From contig NZ_JAAONY010000002.1 in the NCBI RefSeq assembly GCF_011602085.1, positions 186,001 through 250,000 of the forward strand: a stretch of DNA of 64,000 nucleotides, in the 5' to 3' direction. Positions 1 to 9,523 of this stretch are shown here, piece after piece. How positions within the stretch are numbered: the first letter of the stretch is position 1; every line of letters begins with the position of its first letter. The notes under the pieces are model-generated. The model was not told the origin of the DNA and made no database searches. It worked only from the letters and a program-made list of their open reading frames with translations. The position numbers were made by a program, and so were the translations under genes. This DNA comes from Pseudoteredinibacter isoporae (GTDB taxonomy: Bacteria; Pseudomonadota; Gammaproteobacteria; Pseudomonadales; Cellvibrionaceae).

Positions 1-2235
1 GGCGAATTTTTCAAGGGCCTCAACATCCAGCTTAAAGCTGCGCAGATTATTGGAAAACACCAATACACCACCCGGCTTTAATAAATCCATACAGCGTTTA
101 ATCAGTGCAACATGGTCCTGCTGGATATCCAGCACCTTGCTCATGCGTTTGGAATTCGAGAAACTGGGCGGATCCAGCATGATCACATCAAACGCTTCAC
201 GACAATTATTCAAATAGGCAAAACAATCTTCCTGCACCAACTCGTGACGGGATTCGGATATATTGTTCAGTTCGAGGTTTTCTCTCGCCCAATCAATATA
301 GGTACGTGACATATCGACACTGACTGAAGACTGGGCACCCGACATCGCCGCCTGAACGGTAACCGTGCCGGTGTAGCAAAATAAATTCAGCAGGCGCTTG
401 CCTGCACTGAGTTCGGCAACTTTTTTTCTGACCAAACGATGATCCAGAAACACACCACTGTCGAGGTAATCCCAAAGATTAACAGCCAGCTTGGCTCGCC
501 CTTCCTGCACAATAATTTTACGGCGCGCGACCTCATCACGGTCCCGCTGGCTCTCGTATTGTTTTTTACCACTTTGACGGCGACGCTGTTTAACAAAAAT
601 CTGATCTTCGCCAAGCTGGAAGCCACTCACAACAGCATCAACGATCTCCTGAAAGCGGGATTTGGCTTTCGCTTCGTCAATTGAGCGCGGAGCTTGGTAT
701 TCCTGCACATGCCAATGATCGCCATACAGGTCAATGGCCGCCGCGTATTCCGGAATGTCTGCATCGTATACGCGATAGCAATTCACTTCGCTGGTTTTCG
801 CCCATTTGCGTAGCGGCTTGAGGTTTTTGCGCAGGCGATTCAACACCATCACAGCACCATCGCTCAGTTCCGATTCGTCTTGGGCACGATACAGAACACC
901 ATCCTGCAGTTCTGTCGCTTTAGGGGCGATCGCTTTAGGGGGCGCATTGACGAACTGGCTGCTTTCCACATTGATGAGCAACAATTCACTAGCCAAAGGG
1001 CCATTAAACATTTTGTAACGCTTGTGGGCACGCAGGCCCATCGTCTTGCCGAGGTCCGGGTTACCCGTAAAAATTCCGCATTGCCAACCCTCACAACACG
1101 CCTTCAGGCGATCACCCAGGCCGCGATACAATTCACCGAGCGTATCAATCTCTCCCAGGCGTTCACCGTAAGGCGGATTACTCAAAACCAAACCATGATC
1201 AATGTCGCTGAGCTGCTGACCCGCCAGTTGCTCGACACTTTGCAGGGCGAAATCTATATACCGATCCAGTTTGGCACGCTGGGCGTTAAATTTGGCGGCA
1301 CGCAGCACCTTGGCATCCTGATCAAACCCCATAAAGCGCGGCATAGCCTGCGCCATGCCCTGCTGCCGACGCTTGAGCGCCTCTTCACGAATGCCCAACC
1401 AGACATCGCTCTGGTGGTTCAGCCAGCTTTCAAAACCAAAACTGGGTCGCGCCAGGCCTGGTGCAATATCCGCTGCGATCATGGCACCTTCAATCAAAAT
1501 GGTCCCCGAACCACACATAGGGTCAAGCAAAGCCAGGCGTTCTACAGTATTTTCATCGCGTGCCTTAGCGACCATTTCCGGCCAACCGGAACGCAAAAGA
1601 ATAGCCGCAGCGAGATTTTCTTTCAGCGGTGCCAGCCCCTGCTGTTGACGGTAGCCGCGTCGATGCAGACTGTCGCCCGACATATCCAGACTCAATGCCA
1701 CTTTGCCACGATGCAAACGGGCATTGATGCGAAGATCCGGGTATTGCTTGCTGACCGAAGGACGAGAACCAAATCGATCACGCAGGCGATCAACCACCGC
1801 ATCTTTAATTTTCAGCGCACCAAACTGGCTGTTTTTAATGACACGATCCGTGCCGATAAAGTCCACCAGCAAACTGCCCGTGGTGCTTAAATAGTCTTCC
1901 CATGGAATACTGGATGCCGCTCGGTACATGGCATCAGCAGTGTTGGCAGGCAAACTCTTCAGGGGCAATAAAACCTTATTCGCCAATCGCGACCAAAGAC
2001 AGACCCGGTAAGCGCCCTCCAAAGTCTCTCGAGCGGCCAACTCACCAAAATAAACACCCGCGACGGTTTGTCGGGCTGGCCCTGCCCCGAGGCTTTCAAT
2101 TTCGGCCTGCAAAAGCTCTTCGAGCCCTTTTGCACAGGTGGCAAAAAATGCATAGCTTTCACTTGGGGAGGGTTTAGGGCTGCGCTTCTCGGCGCTTGGC
2201 GTTTCGGGGGCACGCCCGGATCGTTTTTCTGTCAC
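1..2235 (-). CDS. rlmL: Bifunctional 23S rRNA methyltransferase RlmKL (C-terminus beyond the window)
   Basis: Partial gene whose 3' end lies off the left edge. The reverse strand is open from a GTG at 2235 and translates into a THUMP-plus-methyltransferase protein. The N-terminal FFATCAKGLEELL segment is followed by LLDPMCGSGTILIEGA and VLSNPPYGERLG (SAM-binding motif I and the NPPY catalytic motif of the RlmL half). Later LLNLFCYTGTVTVQA and VIMLDPPSFSNS mark the second, RlmK half. The family makes m2G2445 and m7G2069 in 23S rRNA. The GTG start is chosen because the frame has no ATG upstream of the conserved N-terminus and an AAGG lies 8 nt before it. A Lys/Pro/Ser-rich extension of about 25 residues precedes the conserved start. 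Its position next to rmf matches Pseudomonas gene order. Very secure assignment. Confidence 0.95.
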   Translation of the reverse strand, partial: MTEKRSGRAPETPSAEKRSPKPSPSESYAFFATCAKGLEELLQAEIESLGAGPARQTVAGVYFGELAARETLEGAYRVCLWSRLANKVLLPLKSLPANTADAMYRAASSIPWEDYLSTTGSLLVDFIGTDRVIKNSQFGALKIKDAVVDRLRDRFGSRPSVSKQYPDLRINARLHRGKVALSLDMSGDSLHRRGYRQQQGLAPLKENLAAAILLRSGWPEMVAKARDENTVERLALLDPMCGSGTILIEGAMIAADIAPGLARPSFGFESWLNHQSDVWLGIREEALKRRQQGMAQAMPRFMGFDQDAKVLRAAKFNAQRAKLDRYIDFALQSVEQLAGQQLSDIDHGLVLSNPPYGERLGEIDTLGELYRGLGDRLKACCEGWQCGIFTGNPDLGKTMGLRAHKRYKMFNGPLASELLLINVESSQFVNAPPKAIAPKATELQDGVLYRAQDESELSDGAVMVLNRLRKNLKPLRKWAKTSEVNCYRVYDADIPEYAAAIDLYGDHWHVQEYQAPRSIDEAKAKSRFQEIVDAVVSGFQLGEDQIFVKQRRRQSGKKQYESQRDRDEVARRKIIVQEGRAKLAVNLWDYLDSGVFLDHRLVRKKVAELSAGKRLLNLFCYTGTVTVQAAMSGAQSSVSVDMSRTYIDWARENLELNNISESRHELVQEDCFAYLNNCREAFDVIMLDPPSFSNSKRMSKVLDIQQDHVALIKRCMDLLKPGGVLVFSNNLRSFKLDVEALEKFA

Positions 2236-2912
2236 TTAAATACCTTTTCACTTCATACGCCCTCAACCGGGGCAAGCAAAACCCCTAGCGAGGGTAAGCG
2301 GCGTATTATCCCGTGAATGGCTTTCAAATACTATGCGCGCGCAGACGTTGAGCCCCTGCATTTCATCGACTACTGTCACCATTTGACACAGGGCCAGATC
2401 CAGTAACACGCCCTGCCCAGTCTATTTTTTAAACAGAACAATGCAAAATGCCTGTAACATCGCCGAAATAGCGCAGATCATACGCGAGGCACCCAATCCC
2501 CTATAGCAAAAAGCTCAGTTTTCACTATGTCATATAAGAAATTAACCGTTTGCAGCTTATTCACTTTTTGCTTTACTGGGGATCCGGCTTTGGAAATGAC
2601 CAGACCGGCACTGGCTGCTGACACCATCAGCCTCTGAGTTGAGCCCAATGGTTAGAACTGAATCCATGGCCAATGAAAGAGCACCAAGTCATATAGAATC
2701 AGCTGAACAGGACTGTTCACACGCTCAGATTAGAGCAAACTCTGAAAAACAGCCCCGGCGGCATTCCATTAGCGAAGGTAGACGTATAAGGCAGCATTCA
2801 ATCCAATCAATATCATCAATTCATTATTAAACAGGAGCCCCCTTAAATCCCGAATCAACGTTTGTGACTTCAATGACACAAACTTCAAAATGAGCATGAG
2901 GTGATTAATATA
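2236..2912. other. Intergenic region between divergent rlmL and rmf
   Basis: About 680 bases without a convincing gene. It must carry the promoters of both divergent genes. The clearest structure is a 7-bp dyad, GTTTGTG at 2860-2866 and CACAAAC at 2877-2883, which falls in the rmf leader. A short open frame at 2639-2830 has no ribosome-binding site and no recognisable protein character, so it is not called. No confident -35/-10 pair was found. Confidence 0.5.
2860..2883 (+). promoter_or_regulatory. Dyad in the rmf leader
   Basis: GTTTGTG and CACAAAC flank a 10-nt spacer about 30 nt upstream of the rmf start codon. It could be a leader hairpin or a regulator site. It has no T-run, so it is not a terminator. 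The dyad is visible; the function is a guess. Confidence 0.3.
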
Positions 2913-3116
2913 ATGAAACGAAGCAAGCGCGATCCATTTAACAGAGCGTTTAACAAAGGCTACCAGGCCGGTATTGAAGAAAAATCTCGTAGCAGCTGCC
3001 CCCATGAAAATGGCGCTGCGCGACAACATTGGATAAATGGATGGCGTGAAGGCCGCGAAGATCATTGGAGCGGCTTCAACCGCATGGCACAAGCACAAAA
3101 AATCAGCAATATGTGA
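2913..3116 (+). CDS. rmf: Ribosome modulation factor Rmf
   Basis: A small basic protein of 67 residues that drives 70S ribosomes into inactive 100S dimers in stationary phase. The sequence begins MKRSKRDPFNRAFNKGYQAG and contains HWINGWREGREDHW, matching the two conserved blocks of E. coli Rmf (KRQKRDRLERAHQRGYQAG and QWLGGWREA). It is about 12 residues longer than the E. coli protein at the C-terminus. GAGGTGA ends 9 nt before the ATG at 2913, which decides this start over the in-frame GTG at 2901 that overlaps the Shine-Dalgarno sequence. The gene is monocistronic, facing pyrD, and ends before a strong hairpin. Confidence 0.95.
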   Translation: MKRSKRDPFNRAFNKGYQAGIEEKSRSSCPHENGAARQHWINGWREGREDHWSGFNRMAQAQKISNM

Positions 3117-3185
3117 GTTAGGCGGGTCGCTCCAGCACAGGCGGCCCAGGATTCTTCTCGTTTTTTCTCTAACACATCCCCACTT

Positions 3186-3213
3186 AGCAAACGCCACCGG
3201 CGTTTGCTTTTTT
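3186..3213 (+). terminator. Rho-independent terminator of rmf
   Basis: Perfect 10-bp stem AGCAAACGCC / GGCGTTTGCT with an ACC loop, followed on the plus strand by a run of six T. The reverse strand lacks a T-run, so it serves rmf rather than the convergent pyrD. Confidence 0.85.
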
Positions 3214-3244
3214 ATGGGGAACTGCAATCAGAATAAATATCGAC

Positions 3245-4276
3245 TTACCGGGAATTGCTCTGGTGAGTTTGGTAGGCATCCGCCACATCACGAATTAACT
3301 GAGGCCCTTGATAGATAAAGCTTGAATAGATCTGCAATAACTTGGCACCTGCTTCCAGCTTCGCGATTGCGGCCGCCGCCGAATCGATGCCCCCGACACC
3401 AATGATCGGTGTGTCATCACCCAATTCCTGATAGAACCTGGCAATCACTTCCGTGCTTTTATCGGTTAATGGTGAACCACTTAAACCGCCCGCCTCGTCT
3501 TTAAAGGCGCTGTTTTCAACACCTTCACGGCCGATGGTCGTGTTGGTCGCAATTACCCCTTCCATCTCGGCAGACTTAATGGTGCCCGCTACCGATTGAA
3601 TCGCTTCATCATCCATATCCGGTGCGATCTTTACCAGGATAGGCACTTTACGACCATGCTCCTCGCTCAACTGGCTCTGACTTTCTTTCAAGCCCTCAAG
3701 CAGGCGCTTGAGATTATCGCCAAACTGCAAATCCCTCAGGCCCGGCGTATTCGGGGAAGAAATGTTCACCGTTACATAATCCGCCAAACTGTAGGCTTTC
3801 TCCAAACAAATCCGGTAATCCGACAACGCCTCTTCTTCCGGCGTATCCTTGTTCTTACCGATATTAATGCCCAACACTCCGGAGAACTGACGCTTTTTAA
3901 CCTGCTCAACCAGATAGTCTACGCCTTTGTTATTGAAACCCATGCGGTTAATCACCGCCTGTTCTTCTTCCAAACGGAAAAGACGAGGTTTTGGATTTCC
4001 CGCCTGGGGTCGAGGTGTAATCGTGCCGATCTCCACAAAGCCGAAACCGAGCTGCCCCAGTGCGTTAAAGTAGTCCCCATTCTTGTCCAGACCTGCGGCC
4101 AAACCGACAGGGTTGGGAAAGGTCAGACCAAATAACTCCACGGGATTATCCGCTGGAGCCTGAACAAATTTATCGAGAAGATGAAGACGTTGAGCGGCGC
4201 CCAGACTGTCGAGGCTTAGCTCATGGGAATATTCCGGGTCGAGGGCAAAGAGGCATTTACGCAACAAAGAGTACAT
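3245..4276 (-). CDS. pyrD: Dihydroorotate dehydrogenase (quinone), class 2
   Basis: Flavoenzyme that oxidises dihydroorotate to orotate in pyrimidine synthesis, passing electrons to the membrane quinone pool. It has 343 residues, the usual class 2 length. The start at MYSLLRKCLFALDPEYSHEL fits the class 2 membrane-associated N-terminal helix, and AGGA lies 8 nt upstream of that ATG. An upstream in-frame start would add ten unconserved residues. Seen motifs: FPNPVGLAAGLDKNG, INRMGFNNKG, VNISSPNTPGLRDLQ (with the class 2 catalytic Ser), PDMDDEAI, ATNTTIGREG and IGVGGIDS with a phosphate-binding Gly stretch. Neighbours are DUF2835 and gdhB upstream on the same strand, with an 84-nt gap. Confidence 0.96.
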   Translation of the reverse strand: MYSLLRKCLFALDPEYSHELSLDSLGAAQRLHLLDKFVQAPADNPVELFGLTFPNPVGLAAGLDKNGDYFNALGQLGFGFVEIGTITPRPQAGNPKPRLFRLEEEQAVINRMGFNNKGVDYLVEQVKKRQFSGVLGINIGKNKDTPEEEALSDYRICLEKAYSLADYVTVNISSPNTPGLRDLQFGDNLKRLLEGLKESQSQLSEEHGRKVPILVKIAPDMDDEAIQSVAGTIKSAEMEGVIATNTTIGREGVENSAFKDEAGGLSGSPLTDKSTEVIARFYQELGDDTPIIGVGGIDSAAAAIAKLEAGAKLLQIYSSFIYQGPQLIRDVADAYQTHQSNSR

Positions 4277-4360
4277 GGAAAGAGTCCTGATTCGAATTGG
4301 CGCCATTTTAACAGCCGAGCCTGGGATTAAAAACCCGCAAAGCCGAACGCTCCAAACGGC

Positions 4361-4588
4361 TCAATCCAGGCGTTCAACACTGGATAAGCGATTGTCCTGA
4401 TCAAAGCCAATTCGAAAGGAGCCCTGAACACCGTTGTGGCCGACAAAGCGCCGCAGTGCATTTACCGGAAAGCGCACGCTGCGGCCATCACGGCTTCGAG
4501 CGTGTACATCCTTGATCGCAAAACGATACAGCTTTTGGTATTCCTCCGGCGAGATCGATAGATCGACGATGATAAAACGGTTGCTCAT
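4361..4588 (-). CDS. DUF2835 family protein
   Basis: Small protein of 75 residues starting MSNRFIIVDLSISPEEYQKLY and containing VHARSRDGRSVRFPVNALRRF and GVQGSFRIGFD, which is the DUF2835 pattern known from Pseudomonas and relatives. Function is unknown. The alternating hydrophobic strands and the Arg-rich ARSRDGRSVRFP segment hint at nucleic-acid binding, but this is only inference. It sits 51 nt downstream of gdhB and upstream of pyrD on the same strand, so the three may be cotranscribed. Translation probably starts at the ATG at 4588; an in-frame upstream ATG would overlap the gdhB intergenic gap. Confidence 0.85.
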   Translation of the reverse strand: MSNRFIIVDLSISPEEYQKLYRFAIKDVHARSRDGRSVRFPVNALRRFVGHNGVQGSFRIGFDQDNRLSSVERLD

Positions 4589-4639
4589 AATTGCTTGTGT
4601 TTTCAGGGGCGGATAGAACCGCCCCGACAATCCAAAGAC

Positions 4640-7600
4640 TTAAGCCTCTTCCAAATCACACTTCACCAGCGTTTCACAGTGTTCGCTGGCCTGAGCCAGA
4701 TCCAGAAGCTCGCGCAACGCTACAGAAAACATTGCAAAGTCTGCGGTGGCCGTGTTTTGCAGCTCACTGATCATATCTTTCCAGCGATCAACCAATACGC
4801 GATGTTCCTCATCCCACAGGTGCAGCACATCTTCAATCGGCATGTCATCAGGACTCAGGCGAATAAAGGACACCGCCAGGCTACGCATTTGCTGCTCCAG
4901 ATCATCCATGAAAGATTCTCTGGCCATGGCCTGCCAGTAATTGCGCGGCTTAACTTCCTGAATACGACGTGCCACATCGTGCAGCCCCAAATGCTCACCC
5001 AGACGGAAATACACATCGGCCAGGTGTTTCGGCGCAGCGCCACTGGAAGACAAGGCATCAACCAGATCCAGGCCAGAATACAGATTTGCGCGCACGGCCG
5101 CATCGGCTGCCAGAGCCTCAGATACACCCGCGCTTTCCAGTTCGGAGCGACGCTCCTGCCACTCGCTCAACGCATCGCCGCTCATCATTTCCGGCAAGGC
5201 ACTGATGATATCGCTAAAGCCAGTAGCGAACTCCTGAACCTCCTGCCCCGGATTCAAGCGACTGCGACGGTGACGCAACAACCAGCGTGCTCCACGACGA
5301 ACCCGACGGTTCATATTGTCGAGCAATTCAAATTGCATTTCGGCCGGCACCACAAAATCCAGTGCCGCAACTTGCTTACGGTAATCCTGCAAGCGATAAA
5401 TATCACGCGCAGCGACATAGGCCTTGGCCACCTGACCGGCATCGGAACCGGTGGCTTCCATCAAACGATGGGTAAAGGTGATGCCCATGTTATTGACCAT
5501 ATCGTTCGCCACCTGGGTCGCAATGATTTCACGACGCAGACGGTGGTTATAAATCTGCTCTTTAAAGTTTTCACGCAGGGTTTGCGGGAACGCGTTTTCA
5601 ATCGCCGCTTCCATATACGCATCTTCGGCAATATCGGAATCGGCCAGCAATTCTTTCAGAGCCACTTTCACATAGGAAATTAATACCGACAGCTCCGGAC
5701 GGGTCAAACCCTCTCCCTGACTCTGACGCTCCTGCAAAATGTCTTCAGCAGGTAAATTTTCCAGCTCACGAACCAGTCGCCCTTCGGATTCCAGACGGTT
5801 AATCAAGCGGCGGTACTCACCCATGCGAGAGGTGGTTTGGAATTCAGCCAAACTGATCGCCTGGGTCTGGCGGTAGTTATTGCTCAACACCAGATCAGAG
5901 ACCGCGTCGGTCATCTCGGCCAACAACTGATTGCGTTGCTTGCCCGTCATATCGCCATTGGAAACCAGATCATCCAACAGAATTTTGATATTAACTTCGT
6001 GGTCAGAACAATCCACACCTGCGGCATTGTCGATAAAGTCTGTATTACAGGCGCCGCCATTTTTGCCGTACTCGATACGACCCAACTGGGTAAGGCCCAG
6101 ATTACCGCCCTCGCCGAAAACCTTACAGCGCAACTCGGAACCGTTTACACGCAGACTGTCGTTAGCTTTGTCACCCACTTCGGCATGGCTTTCACCACTG
6201 CCTTTGACATAGGTACCGATGCCCCCATTCCAAATCAGATCAACGGGCGCTTTCAACAAAGCGTTAATCAAATCCGTTGGTGTCATATAGTTTTCTTTAA
6301 TGTCGAAGGCCTGCTTCATTTGCGGGCTAATCTTGATCGACTTGGCGGAGCGATCAAAAATACCGCCCCCTTCAGAAATCAATTTCTTTTCGTAATCTGT
6401 CCAGCTCGAACGCGGCAGTTCAAACAAACGCTTGCGCTCAACAAAACTGGCGGCTACATCCGGATTTGGATCCACAAAAATATGGAGGTGGTTAAAAGCC
6501 GCTTGTAAAGCGATATGCTCAGACAGAAGCATACCGTTACCAAATACATCACCGGCCATATCGCCGATTGCGATAACGCTGAAGTCCTCTTTCTGAACGT
6601 CTACGCCCTTCTCTTTAAAGTGGCGCTGTACGCTCACCCAGGCACCCTTCGCGGTAATTCCCATACCTTTGTGGTCATAACCCTGACTGCCGCCGGAAGC
6701 AAAGGCATCACCCAACCAATGACCGTAACGAATGGAAATTTCATTGGCAATATCGGAGAAGGTGGCGGTTCCTTTGTCTGCAGCCACAACCAGATAAGGG
6801 TCATCTTCATCGCGACGCACAACGTTTTTCGGCGCAACAATTTCGCCTTCCACGAGGTTATCGGTTACATCCAACAAACCCTGGATAAAAATCTTGTAGC
6901 ACTCAACACCTTCAGCAAGGAAGGCTTCACGCCCGCCTTCTGCAGGTGGGCGCTTGGACACGAAACCGCCCTTGGCACCCGCCGGTACAATTACCGAGTT
7001 CTTCACCTGCTGGGCTTTTACCAATCCCAGCACTTCGGTGCGGTAATCTTCCAAACGATCCGACCAACGCAATCCGCCTCGTGCCACTTTGCCACCACGG
7101 AGGTGAACACCTTCCACACGAGGAGAGTAAACAAAAATTTCAAACATTGGGCGAGGTTCAGGAATATCCGCAATATCACGCGGACTGAACTTGAAGGAGA
7201 TGTAAGACTTGTACTGGCCGCTGGTTTCATCGTTCTGGTAGAAATTGGTACGCAAGGTGCCACGCATCAAATCCAAGTAGCGACGAATCACGCGGTCTTC
7301 GTTCAAGTTGGCCACATTGTCCAGAGATTCAAGAATGGCTGTTTCAATTTTCTCGGCGTCTTCAGAATTACGCGGTTTGAAATAAGCTTCAAATAAAGCC
7401 ACCAACTGCTTCGCAATGGCCGTATGATTGGACAGCGTATTCGCAATAAAGGTTTGACTGGAGGCAAAACGGGTTTGCTTCATATAGCGCGCATAGGCCC
7501 GCAAAATAGCAACTTCCCGCCAGCTTAAGTTCGCGCCGATGATCAAACGATTGAAGGCATCGCTTTCTGCCTCGCCACTCCAGATGGCCGAAAAAGCTTC

Positions 7601-9523
7601 CTGGAAACGCTCGCGAACGGCATTGAACTCCGCTTCCACAGGCAAATCGTAATGCAGATTAAAATCGTGCAGATAAATTTCCTGGCCATTGCTGCGGGTA
7701 ATACGATATGGGTGCTCCATAATCACGCGCAGGCCCATGCGCTCCAATACGGGAATGGCATCAGAAAGTTCAAGCAACTCGTCCAGATGGAAAACCTTAA
7801 AGCGCACATCATTTTTACCAGAACCAATGGGCTGGTAGAAACTCATCGCGATTTCAGAAGCGTCTTTCAGCTGATTCAGGGTATCGATATCCTGAACCGC
7901 AGTGCGCGCATCGTACGCCGATTGATAAGCCGGAGAAAACGCCTGATCGAATTCTTCATACAACTGATGACCCACGCCTTCCCCGTAGGTGTCACTCAAA
8001 GAAGACAGCAAATGGTCATCCCAGGAACGTGCCAGTTCAGCAATTCGTTCTTCCAGGCTGCGCTTGTCGTAATTGAGCGGCGTCGCGGGATCCACTTTAA
8101 AGACCATATGAACGCGAGCCAATGTCGATTCAGAAAAATGCGTGGTGAATTCATATTCAATCGCACCAATCGCATTGGAAATCACTTTTTGAATCGCGTG
8201 TCGCACACGGGTGCTGAACATATCCCGAGGCACATACACCAAACAGCTGACAAACTTGCCGTAAGCGTCCTGACGCATAAACAGGCGCACCATGCGGCGC
8301 TCATTAATGTGCGCAACACCGGTTACGGTTTCAGACAAGTCCTCAATGCTGCTCTGGAACAATTCATCACGCGGCATCGCCTCAATCACAAGATTGAACA
8401 TGCGGAAACTGTGGCTGCCTCGCAGCAGGCCTGAACCATCAACAATCTTTGCAATTTTCTGGCGAATCAGTGGAATACGTGTAGGACTCTGGGAATACAC
8501 TTCCGAGGTAAACAGGCCGATAAAGCGCGATTCACCACAGGCGTGACCGTCTTTATCGAAACGCTTCACCACCACGTAATCGGAATAGGCATTGCGGTGT
8601 ACCCGCGAGCGCATGGACGATTTGGAGAATGAAATCAGCTGTGCCGTTGTGTAGAAGGCCTGCATGCCCGGATTAAATTGATCCCAGTCCAGGCTGGTGT
8701 TCATTTTGCCATGGCGGCGGAACAGCCCCAGACGCTTGCCCTTGTTTTCTTCCAGGCGGCGCTCTTCTCCCTCGCCAACCAGATCGTATTCTGAGTAGCC
8801 CAGGAAGGTGAAATGGCTGTTTAACCAAGCCAGAAATTCCCCCGCTTCCTGCAAGCCTTCCTTGTCATAGTCGCTGTCGGCTTTTTTCAGTTCTTCAGTG
8901 ACATGCTCAAGCTGAGCCGTCAATGGGGCGTAATCGCTTACCACCGTTTCAACATCGCCCAAGATGTCTTCCAGGCAGTGCTGCAAGTCACTTAGCGCCG
9001 CATCGTCCACCAGGCGGTTGACTTCGAGATAGACCAACGCTTCACGCTGTTCCTGATCATTAATGTCGCCATGGGCCGGGCGGAAAGATTCGATATTGCC
9101 AGCCTTGTCTCGCTTAACGAAGGCAATGGTGCTTTTTACTGAGTGAATCGCGATATTGCGGCGATTCATCTCCATGCGAATGGAATCCACCAGGAATGGC
9201 ATATCGTTGTGCAGCACCGATACGATGGTATGGGAACTCAACCAGCCATCCTGATCCAGCGTTGGGTTATAAACACGAACCTTGGGGCCCTGGCCGGCTT
9301 TTTCCTGGACAAAGTGCCAGTTGGCAAAACTGGAGCCATACACATCCGAGACCTTACGACCGTTCAGCTCCGTCACCGGGTATTGATCGTAAAACAAGCC
9401 CACAAAGTCAATCAGTGACTGGGCTTCCTCGCCTCGGTGGTGGGCCATAATGGCCTGGGTGATCTGATCAATAAAAGTCGCTTTATCGTGAATCGTTAGT
9501 ACGCTCATCAGTGGGTCCGTCAT
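4640..9523 (-). CDS. gdhB: NAD-specific glutamate dehydrogenase, large (about 180 kDa) type
   Basis: Catabolic enzyme that converts glutamate to 2-oxoglutarate and ammonia with NAD. At 1627 residues it has the length of the L-GDH180 class known from Streptomyces and Pseudomonas. The N-terminal half carries ACT-like regulatory segments. The catalytic core shows RGGLRWSDRLEDYRTEVLGL, VPAGAKGGFVSKR (substrate Lys region), VAADKGTATFSDIAN and IAIGDMAGDVFGNGML (nucleotide-binding loop). The C-terminal region is helical. The first ATG (9523) has no clear Shine-Dalgarno sequence, and a second ATG five codons in (MSVLTIHD) is an equally possible start. A long upstream region with a perfect 12-bp inverted repeat may hold its control site. 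Confidence 0.95.
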   Translation of the reverse strand: MTDPLMSVLTIHDKATFIDQITQAIMAHHRGEEAQSLIDFVGLFYDQYPVTELNGRKVSDVYGSSFANWHFVQEKAGQGPKVRVYNPTLDQDGWLSSHTIVSVLHNDMPFLVDSIRMEMNRRNIAIHSVKSTIAFVKRDKAGNIESFRPAHGDINDQEQREALVYLEVNRLVDDAALSDLQHCLEDILGDVETVVSDYAPLTAQLEHVTEELKKADSDYDKEGLQEAGEFLAWLNSHFTFLGYSEYDLVGEGEERRLEENKGKRLGLFRRHGKMNTSLDWDQFNPGMQAFYTTAQLISFSKSSMRSRVHRNAYSDYVVVKRFDKDGHACGESRFIGLFTSEVYSQSPTRIPLIRQKIAKIVDGSGLLRGSHSFRMFNLVIEAMPRDELFQSSIEDLSETVTGVAHINERRMVRLFMRQDAYGKFVSCLVYVPRDMFSTRVRHAIQKVISNAIGAIEYEFTTHFSESTLARVHMVFKVDPATPLNYDKRSLEERIAELARSWDDHLLSSLSDTYGEGVGHQLYEEFDQAFSPAYQSAYDARTAVQDIDTLNQLKDASEIAMSFYQPIGSGKNDVRFKVFHLDELLELSDAIPVLERMGLRVIMEHPYRITRSNGQEIYLHDFNLHYDLPVEAEFNAVRERFQEAFSAIWSGEAESDAFNRLIIGANLSWREVAILRAYARYMKQTRFASSQTFIANTLSNHTAIAKQLVALFEAYFKPRNSEDAEKIETAILESLDNVANLNEDRVIRRYLDLMRGTLRTNFYQNDETSGQYKSYISFKFSPRDIADIPEPRPMFEIFVYSPRVEGVHLRGGKVARGGLRWSDRLEDYRTEVLGLVKAQQVKNSVIVPAGAKGGFVSKRPPAEGGREAFLAEGVECYKIFIQGLLDVTDNLVEGEIVAPKNVVRRDEDDPYLVVAADKGTATFSDIANEISIRYGHWLGDAFASGGSQGYDHKGMGITAKGAWVSVQRHFKEKGVDVQKEDFSVIAIGDMAGDVFGNGMLLSEHIALQAAFNHLHIFVDPNPDVAASFVERKRLFELPRSSWTDYEKKLISEGGGIFDRSAKSIKISPQMKQAFDIKENYMTPTDLINALLKAPVDLIWNGGIGTYVKGSGESHAEVGDKANDSLRVNGSELRCKVFGEGGNLGLTQLGRIEYGKNGGACNTDFIDNAAGVDCSDHEVNIKILLDDLVSNGDMTGKQRNQLLAEMTDAVSDLVLSNNYRQTQAISLAEFQTTSRMGEYRRLINRLESEGRLVRELENLPAEDILQERQSQGEGLTRPELSVLISYVKVALKELLADSDIAEDAYMEAAIENAFPQTLRENFKEQIYNHRLRREIIATQVANDMVNNMGITFTHRLMEATGSDAGQVAKAYVAARDIYRLQDYRKQVAALDFVVPAEMQFELLDNMNRRVRRGARWLLRHRRSRLNPGQEVQEFATGFSDIISALPEMMSGDALSEWQERRSELESAGVSEALAADAAVRANLYSGLDLVDALSSSGAAPKHLADVYFRLGEHLGLHDVARRIQEVKPRNYWQAMARESFMDDLEQQMRSLAVSFIRLSPDDMPIEDVLHLWDEEHRVLVDRWKDMISELQNTATADFAMFSVALRELLDLAQASEHCETLVKCDLEEA

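Noticed and set aside
880-1890. A 336-codon plus-strand frame
   Set aside because: Antisense to the well-conserved RlmKL coding sequence on the minus strand.
2639-2830. 63-codon frame in the rlmL-rmf gap
   Set aside because: No ribosome-binding site and no protein-like composition.
4595-8546. Long plus-strand frames opposite gdhB (for example at 4595-5683, 6515-7396, 7652-8434)
   Set aside because: They are antisense shadows of gdhB caused by its codon bias; their translations are rich in His, Gln and Arg with no domain pattern.
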